Positions 16,022 through 23,824 of a stretch of DNA of 23,902 bases are shown here, piece by piece; position 1 is the first letter of the stretch; each line of letters begins with the position of its first letter. A program made the position numbers and the translations under genes. Below the pieces are notes generated by a model. That model was not told the origin of the DNA. It worked only from the letters and a program-made list of their open reading frames with translations, and did no database searches. Source of the DNA: an uncultured Prevotella sp. (GTDB lineage Bacteria; Bacteroidota; Bacteroidia; Bacteroidales; Bacteroidaceae); contig USPK01000023.1 in NCBI GenBank assembly GCA_900556465.1, positions 1-23,902 on the forward strand, in the 5' to 3' direction.

Positions 16022-16960
16022 ATGAAGCTCTATATTGGTCTCGGCTCGAACTTGGGCAACCGCCAGTCGCTCCTCGACGCCGCGGTCCGGGCGCTGGAGG
16101 AGGTAGTCGGCCCCTGCACGGGCCGCTCGGCGGCCTACGAGACGGAGCCCGTCGGCTTCCGCTCGCCCCACCGCTTCCTCAACGCCGTGGCGGCATTCGA
16201 GACGACGCTCCCGCCCGCCCGGCTGCTCGAGGCCACGCAAGCGGTGGAGCGCCGCCTGGGCCGCACGGAGAAAAGCCGCGCCGGCGTCTACCGCGACCGG
16301 CCTATCGACATCGACCTGCTCCTTCTGGACGACGTGGTCGTAGACACGGCGGAGCTCCGCCTGCCCCACCCCGCCCTGGAGCGCCGCCGCTTCGTGCTCG
16401 AACCGCTCTGCGAGCTGGCGCCCGGCGTCCGTCACCCGCTCAGCGGACTGACGGCGGCGCAACTGCTGGAACGCCTGAACCGGGCCACCATCCGCCGGCT
16501 GATGGCGGCGACGCCCGAGGCGCTCGACGCGCTCAACGGCCTGCTGCCCCAGCTCACGGACCACGCCGCCGCGCTCACCCTTCCGGAACTGTCGGCCCTG
16601 CTGGAGCGTGAAGGGACGCTACTCTTCACGGCGGCCGACGAAGAGGGCCGCATCCGGGCCACGGCGACGCTCTGCCTGTGCCGTCAGCTGACGGGCACGA
16701 AGGCCTGGATAGAAGACGTCGTCGTAGACCGCGCGTGCCGTCGCCGGGGCTACGGCCGCCAGCTCATCGGCCACCTGACCGCCGCGGCCGGGCAACTCGG
16801 CGCGGGCAGTGTCAACCTGACGTCGCGGCCGGAGCGCCAGGCGGCCAACGCCCTCTACGCGTCGTGCGGCTTTGTCCGCCGCGACACGAACGTCTACCGC
16901 CAGTCCCTCCCCCTGCGGCCCGCAGCCACAGGTCCACAGTCCGAAACGCGGCCGACGTAG
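16022..16960 (+). CDS. folK: Fusion: FolK (HPPK) plus C-terminal GNAT acetyltransferase domain
   Basis: This 312-aa protein starts at ATG 16022 (MKLYIGLGSNLGNR). Residues 1-153 are a complete FolK, which pyrophosphorylates 6-hydroxymethyl-dihydropterin in folate synthesis: YETEPVGF, the DRPIDIDLLLLDD motif at 92-104 with metal-binding D96 and D98, and PHPALERRRFVLEPL. Residues 155-298 read as a GNAT N-acetyltransferase: TIRRLMAATPEALDALNGLLPQL at the N-terminus, a motif A at 233-250 (VVVDRACRRRGYGRQLIG) and a motif B region (NALYASCGFVRRD). The frame is continuous with no internal stop. GNAT domains are usually separate proteins of about 145 aa, so this is an unusual in-frame fusion. Its acetyl acceptor is unknown. 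A strong terminator follows 29 bp later. Confidence 0.9.
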   Translation: MKLYIGLGSNLGNRQSLLDAAVRALEEVVGPCTGRSAAYETEPVGFRSPHRFLNAVAAFETTLPPARLLEATQAVERRLGRTEKSRAGVYRDRPIDIDLLLLDDVVVDTAELRLPHPALERRRFVLEPLCELAPGVRHPLSGLTAAQLLERLNRATIRRLMAATPEALDALNGLLPQLTDHAAALTLPELSALLEREGTLLFTAADEEGRIRATATLCLCRQLTGTKAWIEDVVVDRACRRRGYGRQLIGHLTAAAGQLGAGSVNLTSRPERQAANALYASCGFVRRDTNVYRQSLPLRPAATGPQSETRPT

Positions 16961-16988
16961 CGCCACGCCCGGCCCATACGGCAAACCC

Positions 16989-17033
16989 AAACGGGGCTAA
17001 GCCCGCTTCGCACGCGGCTTAGCCCCGTTTTTT
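16989..17033 (+). terminator. Intrinsic terminator of the folK operon
   Basis: There is a perfect 12-bp stem, CGGGGCTAAGCC (16992-17003) with GGCTTAGCCCCG (17016-17027), flanked by AAA and followed by T6. It is a textbook plus-strand terminator 29 bp after folK. Its two arms are the first two units of the 21-bp array described separately. Confidence 0.9.
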
Positions 17034-17137
17034 CTGTCCCGGTTCTCCCTTCCACGGGCCTTAGCCCCGTCGCGACGGGCCCTATTCCAGTTTTTACGGG
17101 CCCTATTCCCGTTTCTACGAGCCTTAGCCCCGTGGCG
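16991..17137. repeat. 21-bp intergenic repeat array, seven phase-locked units
   Basis: Units begin at 16991, 17012, 17033, 17054, 17075, 17096 and 17117. Six of the seven begin ACG; the third is decayed. Two core types occur: GGCTTAGCCCC or its inverse, and GGCCCTATTCC. Several units end in a T-rich tail (GTTTTT). Units 1 and 2 have opposite cores and form the folK terminator. Units 4-7 are in the same orientation. The minus-strand reading frame gives heptapeptides such as TGIGPVK, TGLRPVE and TGLSRVR. It is the same family as 9928-9990. Confidence 0.88.
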
Positions 17138-17391
17138 CGGGCGCTACGCGCACGGATTTCCGGGCCCGGCGGCACAGGGAGCGGCGCCGGCCGCGGCCGC
17201 ACGGAGACGCACAGTTCGGCCCGTCGCCCTGGGGGCAACGACAACAGCTGTGGGGAACGAAAAAGGGAAAGGAACGGTGTGCGCGGAGAAAGGCGGCACG
17301 GGGAAGGGAAAAGAAACGGAACGACGGTTCCGGATACGGGAAAAAGGAAGAAGAAACGGCTCCCGGCAGCGGGCAAAGGGCGCCGGAGGGG
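17138..17391. other. Gene-free purine-rich stretch (pyrimidine-rich on the minus strand)
   Basis: No gene is supported here. From about 17245 to 17365 the plus strand is strongly G/A-rich, so the minus transcript leaving the LpxL-like gene would be C/U-rich and poorly structured apart from one hairpin at 17317-17332. That composition could serve Rho loading. Open frames here are low-complexity translations without family features. Confidence 0.5.
17311..17332 (-). terminator. Possible terminator of the LpxL-like gene
   Basis: On the minus strand, CGGAAC, loop CGTC, GTTCCG (17332-17317) is followed by TTTCTTTT. It lies about 60 nt past the stop at 17392. The stem is only 6 bp, so it is weak. 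Confidence 0.4.
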
Positions 17392-18279
17392 TCAGGACTG
17401 AGGGGCGGACGCGGCGGTGCGCTGGTGCTTCCATCGGCGGTGGCTCCAGAGCCACAGGTGCGGTTGCCGGCGAATGATGCGCTCTAACTCCTCCATGTAA
17501 ATCTCTGTGATGCGATAGTCCTCGTAAGCCCGCACGTCCTCCGTGATGAGCCGCAGATGCAGGTGGTAGTAGCCGCGCTTCACGCGCTTGACATCGGCGA
17601 AGTAGATGGCGGCATTCACCTTCTTGGCAATACGCTCGGTGCCGGTGAAGACAGGCGTGTCCTGATGCAGGAAACTCACCCAGTCGTGAATGCTATTGGG
17701 CTTGGGCGACTGGTCTGAGATGAATCCGATGATGGTACGTTCGTCGCGCCGCTTCATCTCGAGGATTTGCCGCAGGGCGTCATACTTGGAGAGGTTGGCC
17801 GAGTGGAAGCGCGTGCGCATCTTGTAGAAGAGTTCGTCGAACGCTTTGTTCTTCAGCGGGCGGTAGAGCTGTGCGCAGTGCGTATCGGGGCGGCGCGTCC
17901 AGAGGGGTATCGATGAAATCCACTCCCAGTTGCAGTAATGGCCCAAGTAGATAAAGACGAAGGGGCAGTGCTCCAGCGAGCGCTCCATGTCGTCCACGCC
18001 CTCGACGACCATGCGCCGCTCCATCTCCCCCTCCGAGATGGTGAGCAGCTTGAGCGTCTCGACGGCGTAGTCGCAGAGGAAGCGGTAAAAGCGACGCTCC
18101 ACGCGGACACGCTCCCGCTCGGACATTTCGGGGAAAGAACGTCCGATGTTCCTGCGCACCACGGCACGACGATAGCGCACCGCGTAGTAGAGCACGGGAT
18201 AGCAGACGTCCGAAATCAAGTAGAGCACAGGCAAAGGCAGCCATGAAAGCAAGCGGAGGAAGCCTATGAGGATTTTCAT
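17392..18279 (-). CDS. LpxL/HtrB-family lysophospholipid (lipid A late) acyltransferase
   Basis: This 295-aa membrane-associated enzyme of the lipid A late acyltransferase family would transfer an acyl chain from acyl-ACP to a lipid A precursor at the inner membrane. A hydrophobic N-terminus at about 5-35 anchors it. The catalytic HX4E motif is H114-YCNW-E119 (LGHYCNWEW), matching the HX4(D/E) rule. The FISDQSPKP and TGTERIAKK segments are also typical. Which hydroxyl it acylates cannot be told, and the related ornithine-lipid or phospholipid families are possible. It appears monocistronic. A -7 box ends only 5 nt from its ATG. Confidence 0.9.
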   Translation of the reverse strand: MKILIGFLRLLSWLPLPVLYLISDVCYPVLYYAVRYRRAVVRRNIGRSFPEMSERERVRVERRFYRFLCDYAVETLKLLTISEGEMERRMVVEGVDDMERSLEHCPFVFIYLGHYCNWEWISSIPLWTRRPDTHCAQLYRPLKNKAFDELFYKMRTRFHSANLSKYDALRQILEMKRRDERTIIGFISDQSPKPNSIHDWVSFLHQDTPVFTGTERIAKKVNAAIYFADVKRVKRGYYHLHLRLITEDVRAYEDYRITEIYMEELERIIRRQPHLWLWSHRRWKHQRTAASAPQS

Positions 18280-18284
18280 GGTTG

Positions 18285-18292
18285 CAAAGGTA
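18285..18292 (-). promoter_or_regulatory. -7 box abutting the start codon of the LpxL-like gene
   Basis: The minus strand reads TACCTTTG, matching TAnnTTTG, and its last base is separated from the ATG (18277-18279) by 5 nt. If used, transcription would start at or within about 3 nt of the ATG. No TTTG -33 box is visible. Confidence 0.55.
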
Positions 18293-18341
18293 TGAAAAAA
18301 TATTCTATTGCCCCGCGGTCGTTCCTAAATTATAGACAACG

Positions 18342-18376
18342 GCGCCCGAGGTGGCGGGAAAGGACACCCCGGGCGC
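18342..18376 (-). terminator. Hairpin downstream of the alpha/beta hydrolase gene
   Basis: A 12-bp stem with one mismatch (18342-18353 with 18365-18376; GCGCCCG/CGGGCGC at its base) begins 4 nt after the hydrolase stop on the minus strand. No U tract follows, so it may be a terminator or an mRNA 3'-end protector. Confidence 0.5.
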
Positions 18377-18380
18377 TGTT

Positions 18381-19652
18381 TCAGTGAGCCAGGACGAAGT
18401 CGGCAATGGCCGTAACGGCCTCCTCGCTCATCGGCAGGGCGCGCATGTAGTCCGCCGGCCTGGCCATGGCGGGCAAGGCGCGCATCAGGTGGTCGCACTC
18501 GGGCAGCCAGACGAAAGTCGCGTCGTCGCGCCCCTGCAAGGCCTGCTGCCACAGGTCGTAGTCGGCGCGCGTCACCTGATAGTCGTGTCCGCCCTGGAGG
18601 ACTAACATCGGGCACTTCATGGCCCGGGCCTCGGCCGGCGCGTCGTACTGCCGGGCGGCCTGCAGGTAGCTTTCGGGCATGGTGGAAAGCAGTTCGCGAC
18701 AGGCGGCCTCGGCCGAATCGAGCGGCAGGCCTTCCACCTCGTGCATCACGTAGCGGAGCTGCTCGCGGATGGCCACGTCGATGGTGCGGGCCAGGCCCGA
18801 CATCGCGACGACGCCGGCCACGGGCACCGCGCTGCGGCGGGCTATGCGCGGCACCAGACTGCCGCCCAACGAGTGGCCAAGGACGAAGACGCGCGCCGGG
18901 TCGGCTTCGAGCTGCGCGGCGGCCAGCTTCACGGCCGCACAGGCGTCGTCGACCACTTCCGTATCGTAGTTCAGGGTGGGAAATACGTCACGCAGCGACG
19001 AGGAGTAGACGCGTGTGCGCTTGTCGTAGCGCAGCGTGGCGATGCCGCGGGCGGCCAGGCGGTGGGCCAGTTCGCGGAAGGGCTTGTTCGGTCCGAGCGT
19101 CTCGTCGCGGTCGTTGGGGCCGCTGCCGTGTACGAGGACCACGACGGGCACCGGGCCCTCGGTCCCCGCCGGCAGGCAGAGCGTCCCCGGCAAACGGACG
19201 ACGCCGTTCTCCACCGTCACCTCGCGCTCCGTGAAACTGTCCGTGGCGGCCGCGGGGGCAGGCTCGGCGGGCGCGGGCACAATGTTGATGGAAAGGATGC
19301 GCGAAGCGCTGTCCGTCGTCAGTACGAAGAGCAGCGGCGTCTGCCCGAACGTCAGGCGGCGGGAATCGCGGCGGTTGCCCTGCACCTGTTCCGTGGTCCA
19401 CTCGCCCTCGGCGCCGAGCGGGCCGAACATGGCCGTGAGCTGCGCGAAGGTGGCGTCGAACGTCTCGGGCTTCACCTGCGGGGCCAGCGCCGGATGCAGC
19501 AGGGCGCAGATGCTGTCGCCGCGGCCGGCCTTTACGAAGTCCAGCACGCGCGAGGCAAAGGTGAAGTCGTCCGCCAGGGCCGGCAGGCACATCGCGAAGA
19601 GCCATAGCCCCAACATCCCTATTCGTTTCATGTTTCCACTTTTCTTTTTCAT
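18381..19652 (-). CDS. Secreted alpha/beta hydrolase with N-terminal DUF3887-like domain
   Basis: This product is 423 aa from the first ATG, or 416 aa from an in-frame ATG at 19631. The signal peptide is MKRIGMLGLWLFAMCLPALA. Residues 30-125 resemble DUF3887 (DFTFASRVLDFVKAGRGD). Residues 143-423 are an alpha/beta hydrolase: HGSG oxyanion motif at 175-178, nucleophile S261 in GHSLGG, acid D357 (GGHDYQV) and H388 (CDHLM). It is probably a periplasmic or secreted esterase or acyl hydrolase; the substrate is unknown. It lies 48 bp after uvrA with no promoter visible between, so it is likely cotranscribed. The start region is duplicated (see repeat), so which ATG is used is unclear. Confidence 0.88.
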   Translation of the reverse strand: MKKKSGNMKRIGMLGLWLFAMCLPALADDFTFASRVLDFVKAGRGDSICALLHPALAPQVKPETFDATFAQLTAMFGPLGAEGEWTTEQVQGNRRDSRRLTFGQTPLLFVLTTDSASRILSINIVPAPAEPAPAAATDSFTEREVTVENGVVRLPGTLCLPAGTEGPVPVVVLVHGSGPNDRDETLGPNKPFRELAHRLAARGIATLRYDKRTRVYSSSLRDVFPTLNYDTEVVDDACAAVKLAAAQLEADPARVFVLGHSLGGSLVPRIARRSAVPVAGVVAMSGLARTIDVAIREQLRYVMHEVEGLPLDSAEAACRELLSTMPESYLQAARQYDAPAEARAMKCPMLVLQGGHDYQVTRADYDLWQQALQGRDDATFVWLPECDHLMRALPAMARPADYMRALPMSEEAVTAIADFVLAH

Positions 19653-19661
19653 GTTTCCACT
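19626..19661 (-). repeat. Duplicated translation-start segment, 15-bp direct repeat 21 bp apart
   Basis: AGTGGAAACATGAAA on the minus strand occurs at 19661-19647 and again at 19640-19626. Each copy contains an ATG, and the two are in frame (21 nt apart), giving the hydrolase two starts with identical upstream context. Confidence 0.9.
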
Positions 19662-19700
19662 ATTTTCGTTGTTACGTATGCTCCATTCCGAACCGGGAGG

Positions 19701-22517
19701 TCAGGCGCCGGCGGCCTCGCGCAACTTCTCGGCCAGGTAGCGCGACGTGTAGCCGCGCCCCGAAGCCGCCACCTCTTCCGGCGTCCCGGCCACGACGAGC
19801 GTTCCGCCACGGCGGCCGCCTTCGGGGCCTAAGTCTATCACGTGGTCCGCACACTTCGCGACGTCCATGTTATGCTCGATGACCACCACCGTGTGGCCCC
19901 GTTCAATCAGGGCGTCGAAGCTTTCCATCAACTTCCTGATGTCGTGGAAATGAAGTCCGGTGGTGGGTTCGTCGAAGATAAAGATGGTGGGCGTCACGCT
20001 CTCTTGGCCTAAGTAGTAGGCCAGTTTCACGCGCTGGCTCTCGCCGCCCGAGAGCGTGGCGCTCGACTGGCCGAGCTTGATGTAGCCGAGCCCGACGTCG
20101 CTCAACGGGCGCAGGCGGCGCACGATCTTGTCCTTTCCGTACCGGGTGAAGAAGTCCATCGCCTGGTCTACGGTCAGCTCGAGGATGTCGTAGATGTTGA
20201 GCCCCTCGAAGCGGACCTCGAGCACCTCCTTCTTGAACCGCTTGCCGCCGCAGGCTTCGCACTCGAGCACCAAGTCGGCCATGAACTGCATGGGTACTTT
20301 CACGGTCCCCTCGCCCTTGCACTCCTCGCAGCGCCCGCCGTCGGCGTTAAAGCTGAAGTAGGCCGGCGAAAACTCCATCTGTTTGGCCAGCGGCTGCTCC
20401 GCCATCAGCTTGCGTATCTCGTCGTAGGCTTTCACGTAGGTGACGGGGTTGGAGCGCGAGGACTTTCCGATGGGGTTCTGGTCTACGAACTCGACCGCCT
20501 TCACGCAGTCCAGGTCGCCCGCCAGGCTGATAAATTCGCCCGGCCGCTCGCCCGCTTCGTCGAGTTGGCGTTTCAGGGCGCGGTAGAATATGTCGCGCAC
20601 CAGCGTGCTCTTGCCCGAGCCGCTCACGCCCGTGACGACGGTCAGCACGTTGAGGGGGAAGCGCACGTCGATGCCTTTCAGGTTGTTCGCCCGGGCACCT
20701 TTCACCTCGACGAACCGGTTCCAGGCGCGCCGGGTCCGGGGGACGGGGATGCGGTCACGGCCCGTGAGGTAAGCAATGGTATGGCTCTCGCCGTGGGTCG
20801 TCACGTCGGGCTTCATGGCCTCGTCGTAGCTGCCGGCCCAGACTACCTCGCCGCCCAGCCGGCCGGCCCCGGGACCGATGTCGATAATGTAGTCGGCCGC
20901 GCGGATAATCTCTTCGTCGTGCTCCACGACGAGCACCGTGTTGCCCAAGTCGCGCAGCTGGCGCAGGACGTGGATGAGGCGCTCCGTGTCGCGGGAGTGG
21001 AGCCCGATGCTCGGTTCGTCCAGGATGTAGAGCGAGCCCACGAGCGACGAGCCCAGCGACGTGGCCAGGTTGATGCGTTGGCTTTCGCCGCCCGACAGGG
21101 AATTCGACAGGCGGTCCAGGGTCAGATAGCCCAGCCCTACGTCCACAAGGAAGCGCAGGCGGTTGCGGATTTCCGTCAATAGGCGCTCGGCCACGCGGGC
21201 ATCGTGCGGCGAAAGCTGCAACTGCTCGAAAAACTGCTGCAAGTCGGCCACGGGCATCGTCACCAGTTCCGTAATGCTGCGGCCCCCGACTTTCACGTAG
21301 GCCGCCTCGGGGCGGAGCCGCGAGCCGTGACACTCGGGACACACCGTCTTGCCCCGGTAGCGCGCCAGCATAACGCGGTACTGAATCTTATACTGATTGG
21401 CCTCGAGCATCTTAAAGAACGCATCTATCGAGACCTGTTCCTGCTGCGGCAGGGCCTGTTCCTCGGGCGAGCCGTGCCAGAGGATGTCCTTCTGCGCCTG
21501 GGTCAGGTTGAAGTAAGGCTCAAAGATGGGAAAGCCGCTGCGGGAAGCGCGGCGGCAGAACTCTTCGCGCCACGCGCTCATCTTCTCGCCGCGCCAGCAG
21601 ACCACGGCCCCGTCGTAGACGCTTAGGGCGCTGTTGGGCACGACCAGTGACTCGTCGATGCCGATGACGCGCCCGAACCCCTCGCACCGGGGGCAGGCGC
21701 CCACGGGTGAGTTGAAGGAAAACATGTTGTCGTCCGGTTCGCGGAAGGTTATTCCGTCGGCCTCGAAGCGCGTAGAGAAGCGGTGCAGCACCCGGGACGG
21801 GTAGATGCGCAACATGCACTCGCCGTCGCCCTCGTAGAAAGCCGTCTCTACCGAATCGGTCAGTCGCGCCACGCCGTCTTTCGAGCCGTCCACGGCCATG
21901 CGGTCGATGAGCAGGGCCACGTCGTGCAGCTCGTCCGCCCGGTCCAGGCAATCCTCGATGCGCACCGTCTCGCCATCAACGTCCAGGCGCGACAGCCCTT
22001 GCTGTAAGTCTATTTCCAGTTGCTCACGCATCGTGCGCCCGGGACGTACCCGCAGCGGGGCCAGCACCGTGAAGCGCGTGCCCGGCGAGTAGGTCAGCGC
22101 ACAGGCCACTACGTCCTCCGGCGTGTGGCGCTTCACCTCCTGCCCGCTCACCGGCGAGAACGTGTGGCCCACCCTGGCGTAGAGCAAGCGCAGATAGTCG
22201 TAGATTTCCGTCGAAGTACCCACCGTCGAGCGGGGATTACGGCTCGACACCTTCTGCTCGATGGCGATGGCCGGCGGCAAGCCCTTGATGTAATCGCACT
22301 CGGGCTTGTGCATCCGCCCCAGGAACTGGCGCGCATAGGCCGAGAGGCTCTCCACGTAGCGCCGCTGCCCCTCGGCATAAAGCGTATCGAAAGCCAGGGA
22401 CGACTTACCCGAGCCCGAAAGCCCCGTCACCACGACGAAACGGTCCCGGGGGATGTCCACACTGATGTTCTTCAAATTGTTGACGCGCGCACCTTTCACG
22501 CGGATGAATTCATTCAT
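19701..22517 (-). CDS. uvrA: Excinuclease ABC subunit A
   Basis: This 938-aa DNA damage sensor of nucleotide excision repair loads UvrB. I chose the start at 22517 (MNEFIRVKGARVNNLKNIS), which matches the family N-terminus; the open frame continues far upstream but crosses a promoter and the 3' end of the next gene. Walker A motifs are GLSGSGKS at 32-39 and GVSGSGKS near 629-637. ABC signatures LSGGESQR lie near 472-482 and 820-829. Zinc-binding cysteine pairs are CPRC with CPEC, and CEEC with CEAC. Walker B-type ILDEPSIGLH and IFDEPTTGLH are present. Length is normal. The hydrolase gene follows after 48 bp. Confidence 0.97.
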   Translation of the reverse strand: MNEFIRVKGARVNNLKNISVDIPRDRFVVVTGLSGSGKSSLAFDTLYAEGQRRYVESLSAYARQFLGRMHKPECDYIKGLPPAIAIEQKVSSRNPRSTVGTSTEIYDYLRLLYARVGHTFSPVSGQEVKRHTPEDVVACALTYSPGTRFTVLAPLRVRPGRTMREQLEIDLQQGLSRLDVDGETVRIEDCLDRADELHDVALLIDRMAVDGSKDGVARLTDSVETAFYEGDGECMLRIYPSRVLHRFSTRFEADGITFREPDDNMFSFNSPVGACPRCEGFGRVIGIDESLVVPNSALSVYDGAVVCWRGEKMSAWREEFCRRASRSGFPIFEPYFNLTQAQKDILWHGSPEEQALPQQEQVSIDAFFKMLEANQYKIQYRVMLARYRGKTVCPECHGSRLRPEAAYVKVGGRSITELVTMPVADLQQFFEQLQLSPHDARVAERLLTEIRNRLRFLVDVGLGYLTLDRLSNSLSGGESQRINLATSLGSSLVGSLYILDEPSIGLHSRDTERLIHVLRQLRDLGNTVLVVEHDEEIIRAADYIIDIGPGAGRLGGEVVWAGSYDEAMKPDVTTHGESHTIAYLTGRDRIPVPRTRRAWNRFVEVKGARANNLKGIDVRFPLNVLTVVTGVSGSGKSTLVRDIFYRALKRQLDEAGERPGEFISLAGDLDCVKAVEFVDQNPIGKSSRSNPVTYVKAYDEIRKLMAEQPLAKQMEFSPAYFSFNADGGRCEECKGEGTVKVPMQFMADLVLECEACGGKRFKKEVLEVRFEGLNIYDILELTVDQAMDFFTRYGKDKIVRRLRPLSDVGLGYIKLGQSSATLSGGESQRVKLAYYLGQESVTPTIFIFDEPTTGLHFHDIRKLMESFDALIERGHTVVVIEHNMDVAKCADHVIDLGPEGGRRGGTLVVAGTPEEVAASGRGYTSRYLAEKLREAAGA

Positions 22518-22594
22518 AGCTCTTCTGTCCATAAGTAGGGCCGCGCCGTCGTCTGCCGCACGAACGGCGTGCAGCGGGACGCGATTCTTCCGCA

Positions 22595-22602
22595 CAAAAG
22601 TA
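22595..22602 (-). promoter_or_regulatory. -7 box of uvrA
   Basis: The minus strand reads TACTTTTG, matching TAnnTTTG, 78 bp upstream of the uvrA ATG. A TTTG lies only 12 nt further up, too close for the usual -33 box. Confidence 0.55.
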
Positions 22603-22646
22603 GTAATATTCGGGCAAAATAGAGGCGCACGCCCCTCACTTTCTGT

Positions 22647-22724
22647 GCCTCCGGGACAAAACGCGGCGGGGGCGGCGACAGGCCCCGCCGCTCCCGGCCC
22701 GCTCAGACGAGGGCCAGCCAGCGG
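22647..22724. repeat. 78-bp direct repeat, copy 1 (3' end of the acyltransferase gene plus terminator)
   Basis: It matches 23825-23902 at about 71 of 78 positions, offset 1178 bp. The last 38 bp, which include the stop and final codons, are identical. Confidence 0.9.
22659..22691 (-). terminator. Terminator of the acyltransferase-3 gene
   Basis: On the minus strand, GCGGCGGGG (22691-22683), an 11-nt loop and CCCCGCCGC (22671-22663) are followed by GTTTTG. It starts 11 nt past the stop at 22703. The T tract is short. Confidence 0.6.
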
Positions 22725-23698
22725 TGCAGGCGCTGCGGCAAGAGGGCGCGCAGCGCGGCCAACATGGCACAGGTGGCCGCCAACGCTACCAACCACTCCA
22801 CGAACCAGCCCGGGAACTTGATAAAATGACGGAGCACCATCAGTACCAGAAGATGCGAAAGGTAGACCCCATACGAGAGACGCCCCACCCAGGCCAGCGG
22901 CTGCAACCACGCACCGTGGCGCACGGCGGCCTGTTCTGCGCGCCCGGAAAAGAGGAATACAATAACCGCCGCAGCATAGCAGAAAGCCGACAACTTGATG
23001 CCGACAACAGGCACGCCGGTCTGTTCGTTGAGCCATAGCGTCTCTGCACACGAGGCCACGAAGCCCGCCACCACACAGAGCAACGGCCAGCGTAGGCGGT
23101 AGTCCCGCCGATGCGCGCCCAGATAAAGGCCGAGCACGAAAAAGACAAGCCACACCGGGAAGGGGCCCGCGCGAAATAGTAAGAGAAGATTGAGCCCCTG
23201 CACCGCGGTGAGCCATGTCATTAATATAATGAATACCGCCGACACCAGAGCCGACACGGCTACTCCCCAAGCCGTCGCGCAGCGTTGCAGGACAGGGAGC
23301 AACAAATAGTATTGGACAATGAGCGCGACAAAGTAGAACACGCCGAACGCACAGCAGAAATAAAAAATAAGACTGGACAACAACGGCCGGCCACCGGCCA
23401 GCGCAAGCGCCAGCGAGGGAAGCGCCCAAATCAAATAAGGCACATAGACACGGGGTAACTGCCGCTTCCAGAAACTCGTAATACCCCCCCCGGTTTTCAT
23501 ATTCTTACGAGAGAGGAAGTAACCGCTGATAGCCAAGAAGATAGGCACAGCACAGTTGAAGAGATTTCGCACAGCCATGGCCATACAGCCGGCGGGCGTG
23601 TCGAATGACGTGGCGCTGTTGTACGTATGGATGGCCACTACCATGAGTATGGCCACCCCGCGCAGCGCATCGAAGTAAGAATTTCTCTGCTTTTCCAT
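22703..23698 (-). CDS. Acyltransferase-3 family membrane protein
   Basis: This 331-aa polytopic membrane protein starts at ATG 23698 (MEKQRNSYFDALRG). Typical acyltransferase-3 features are RGVAILMVVAIH, with R13 and H24 of the conserved R-X10-H motif, and VPIFLAISGYFLS at about 51-63. About ten hydrophobic segments follow, ending with a LSYGVYLSHLLVLM segment. Such proteins O-acetylate or otherwise acylate surface sugars, such as O-antigen or exopolysaccharide; the acceptor here is unknown. The frame is open for 26 more codons upstream, but these overlap the promoter. The product ends RWLALV, and the same ending reappears at the right edge, suggesting a tandem paralogue. Confidence 0.9.
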   Translation of the reverse strand: MEKQRNSYFDALRGVAILMVVAIHTYNSATSFDTPAGCMAMAVRNLFNCAVPIFLAISGYFLSRKNMKTGGGITSFWKRQLPRVYVPYLIWALPSLALALAGGRPLLSSLIFYFCCAFGVFYFVALIVQYYLLLPVLQRCATAWGVAVSALVSAVFIILMTWLTAVQGLNLLLLFRAGPFPVWLVFFVLGLYLGAHRRDYRLRWPLLCVVAGFVASCAETLWLNEQTGVPVVGIKLSAFCYAAAVIVFLFSGRAEQAAVRHGAWLQPLAWVGRLSYGVYLSHLLVLMVLRHFIKFPGWFVEWLVALAATCAMLAALRALLPQRLHRWLALV

Positions 23699-23773
23699 AT
23701 TTTGAAGAATAATTCTGCTGAACAGGACGTCTGGCGCGGCAGCCGCGCCAGGCCGCCGCGTTTCTCGAAAATG

Positions 23774-23805
23774 CAAAATTAGGAAAATTCCGGCAGGTGG
23801 ACAAA
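23774..23805 (-). promoter_or_regulatory. Promoter of the acyltransferase-3 gene
   Basis: The minus strand carries TTTG (23802-23805), a 20-nt spacer and TAATTTTG (23774-23781), a full Bacteroidales -33/-7 match. Predicted transcription starts near 23767, leaving a leader of about 70 nt, which supports the ATG at 23698. Confidence 0.78.
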
Positions 23806-23824
23806 ACCTGGCCCGAGCCGCGGC

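Noticed and set aside
16894..17376. A 160-codon minus-strand open frame translating the 21-bp array into TGIGPVK-like heptapeptides
   Set aside because: It overlaps the coding end of folK and its terminator, has no family features, and its periodicity is explained by the 21-bp DNA step.
22518..23429. Upstream extension of uvrA
   Set aside because: It runs through the uvrA -7 box and into the acyltransferase gene in another frame; UvrA's family N-terminus begins at 22517.
23699..23776. 26-codon N-terminal extension of the acyltransferase-3 protein
   Set aside because: It overlaps the -7 region and predicted transcription start; the ATG at 23698 starts the conserved membrane domain.
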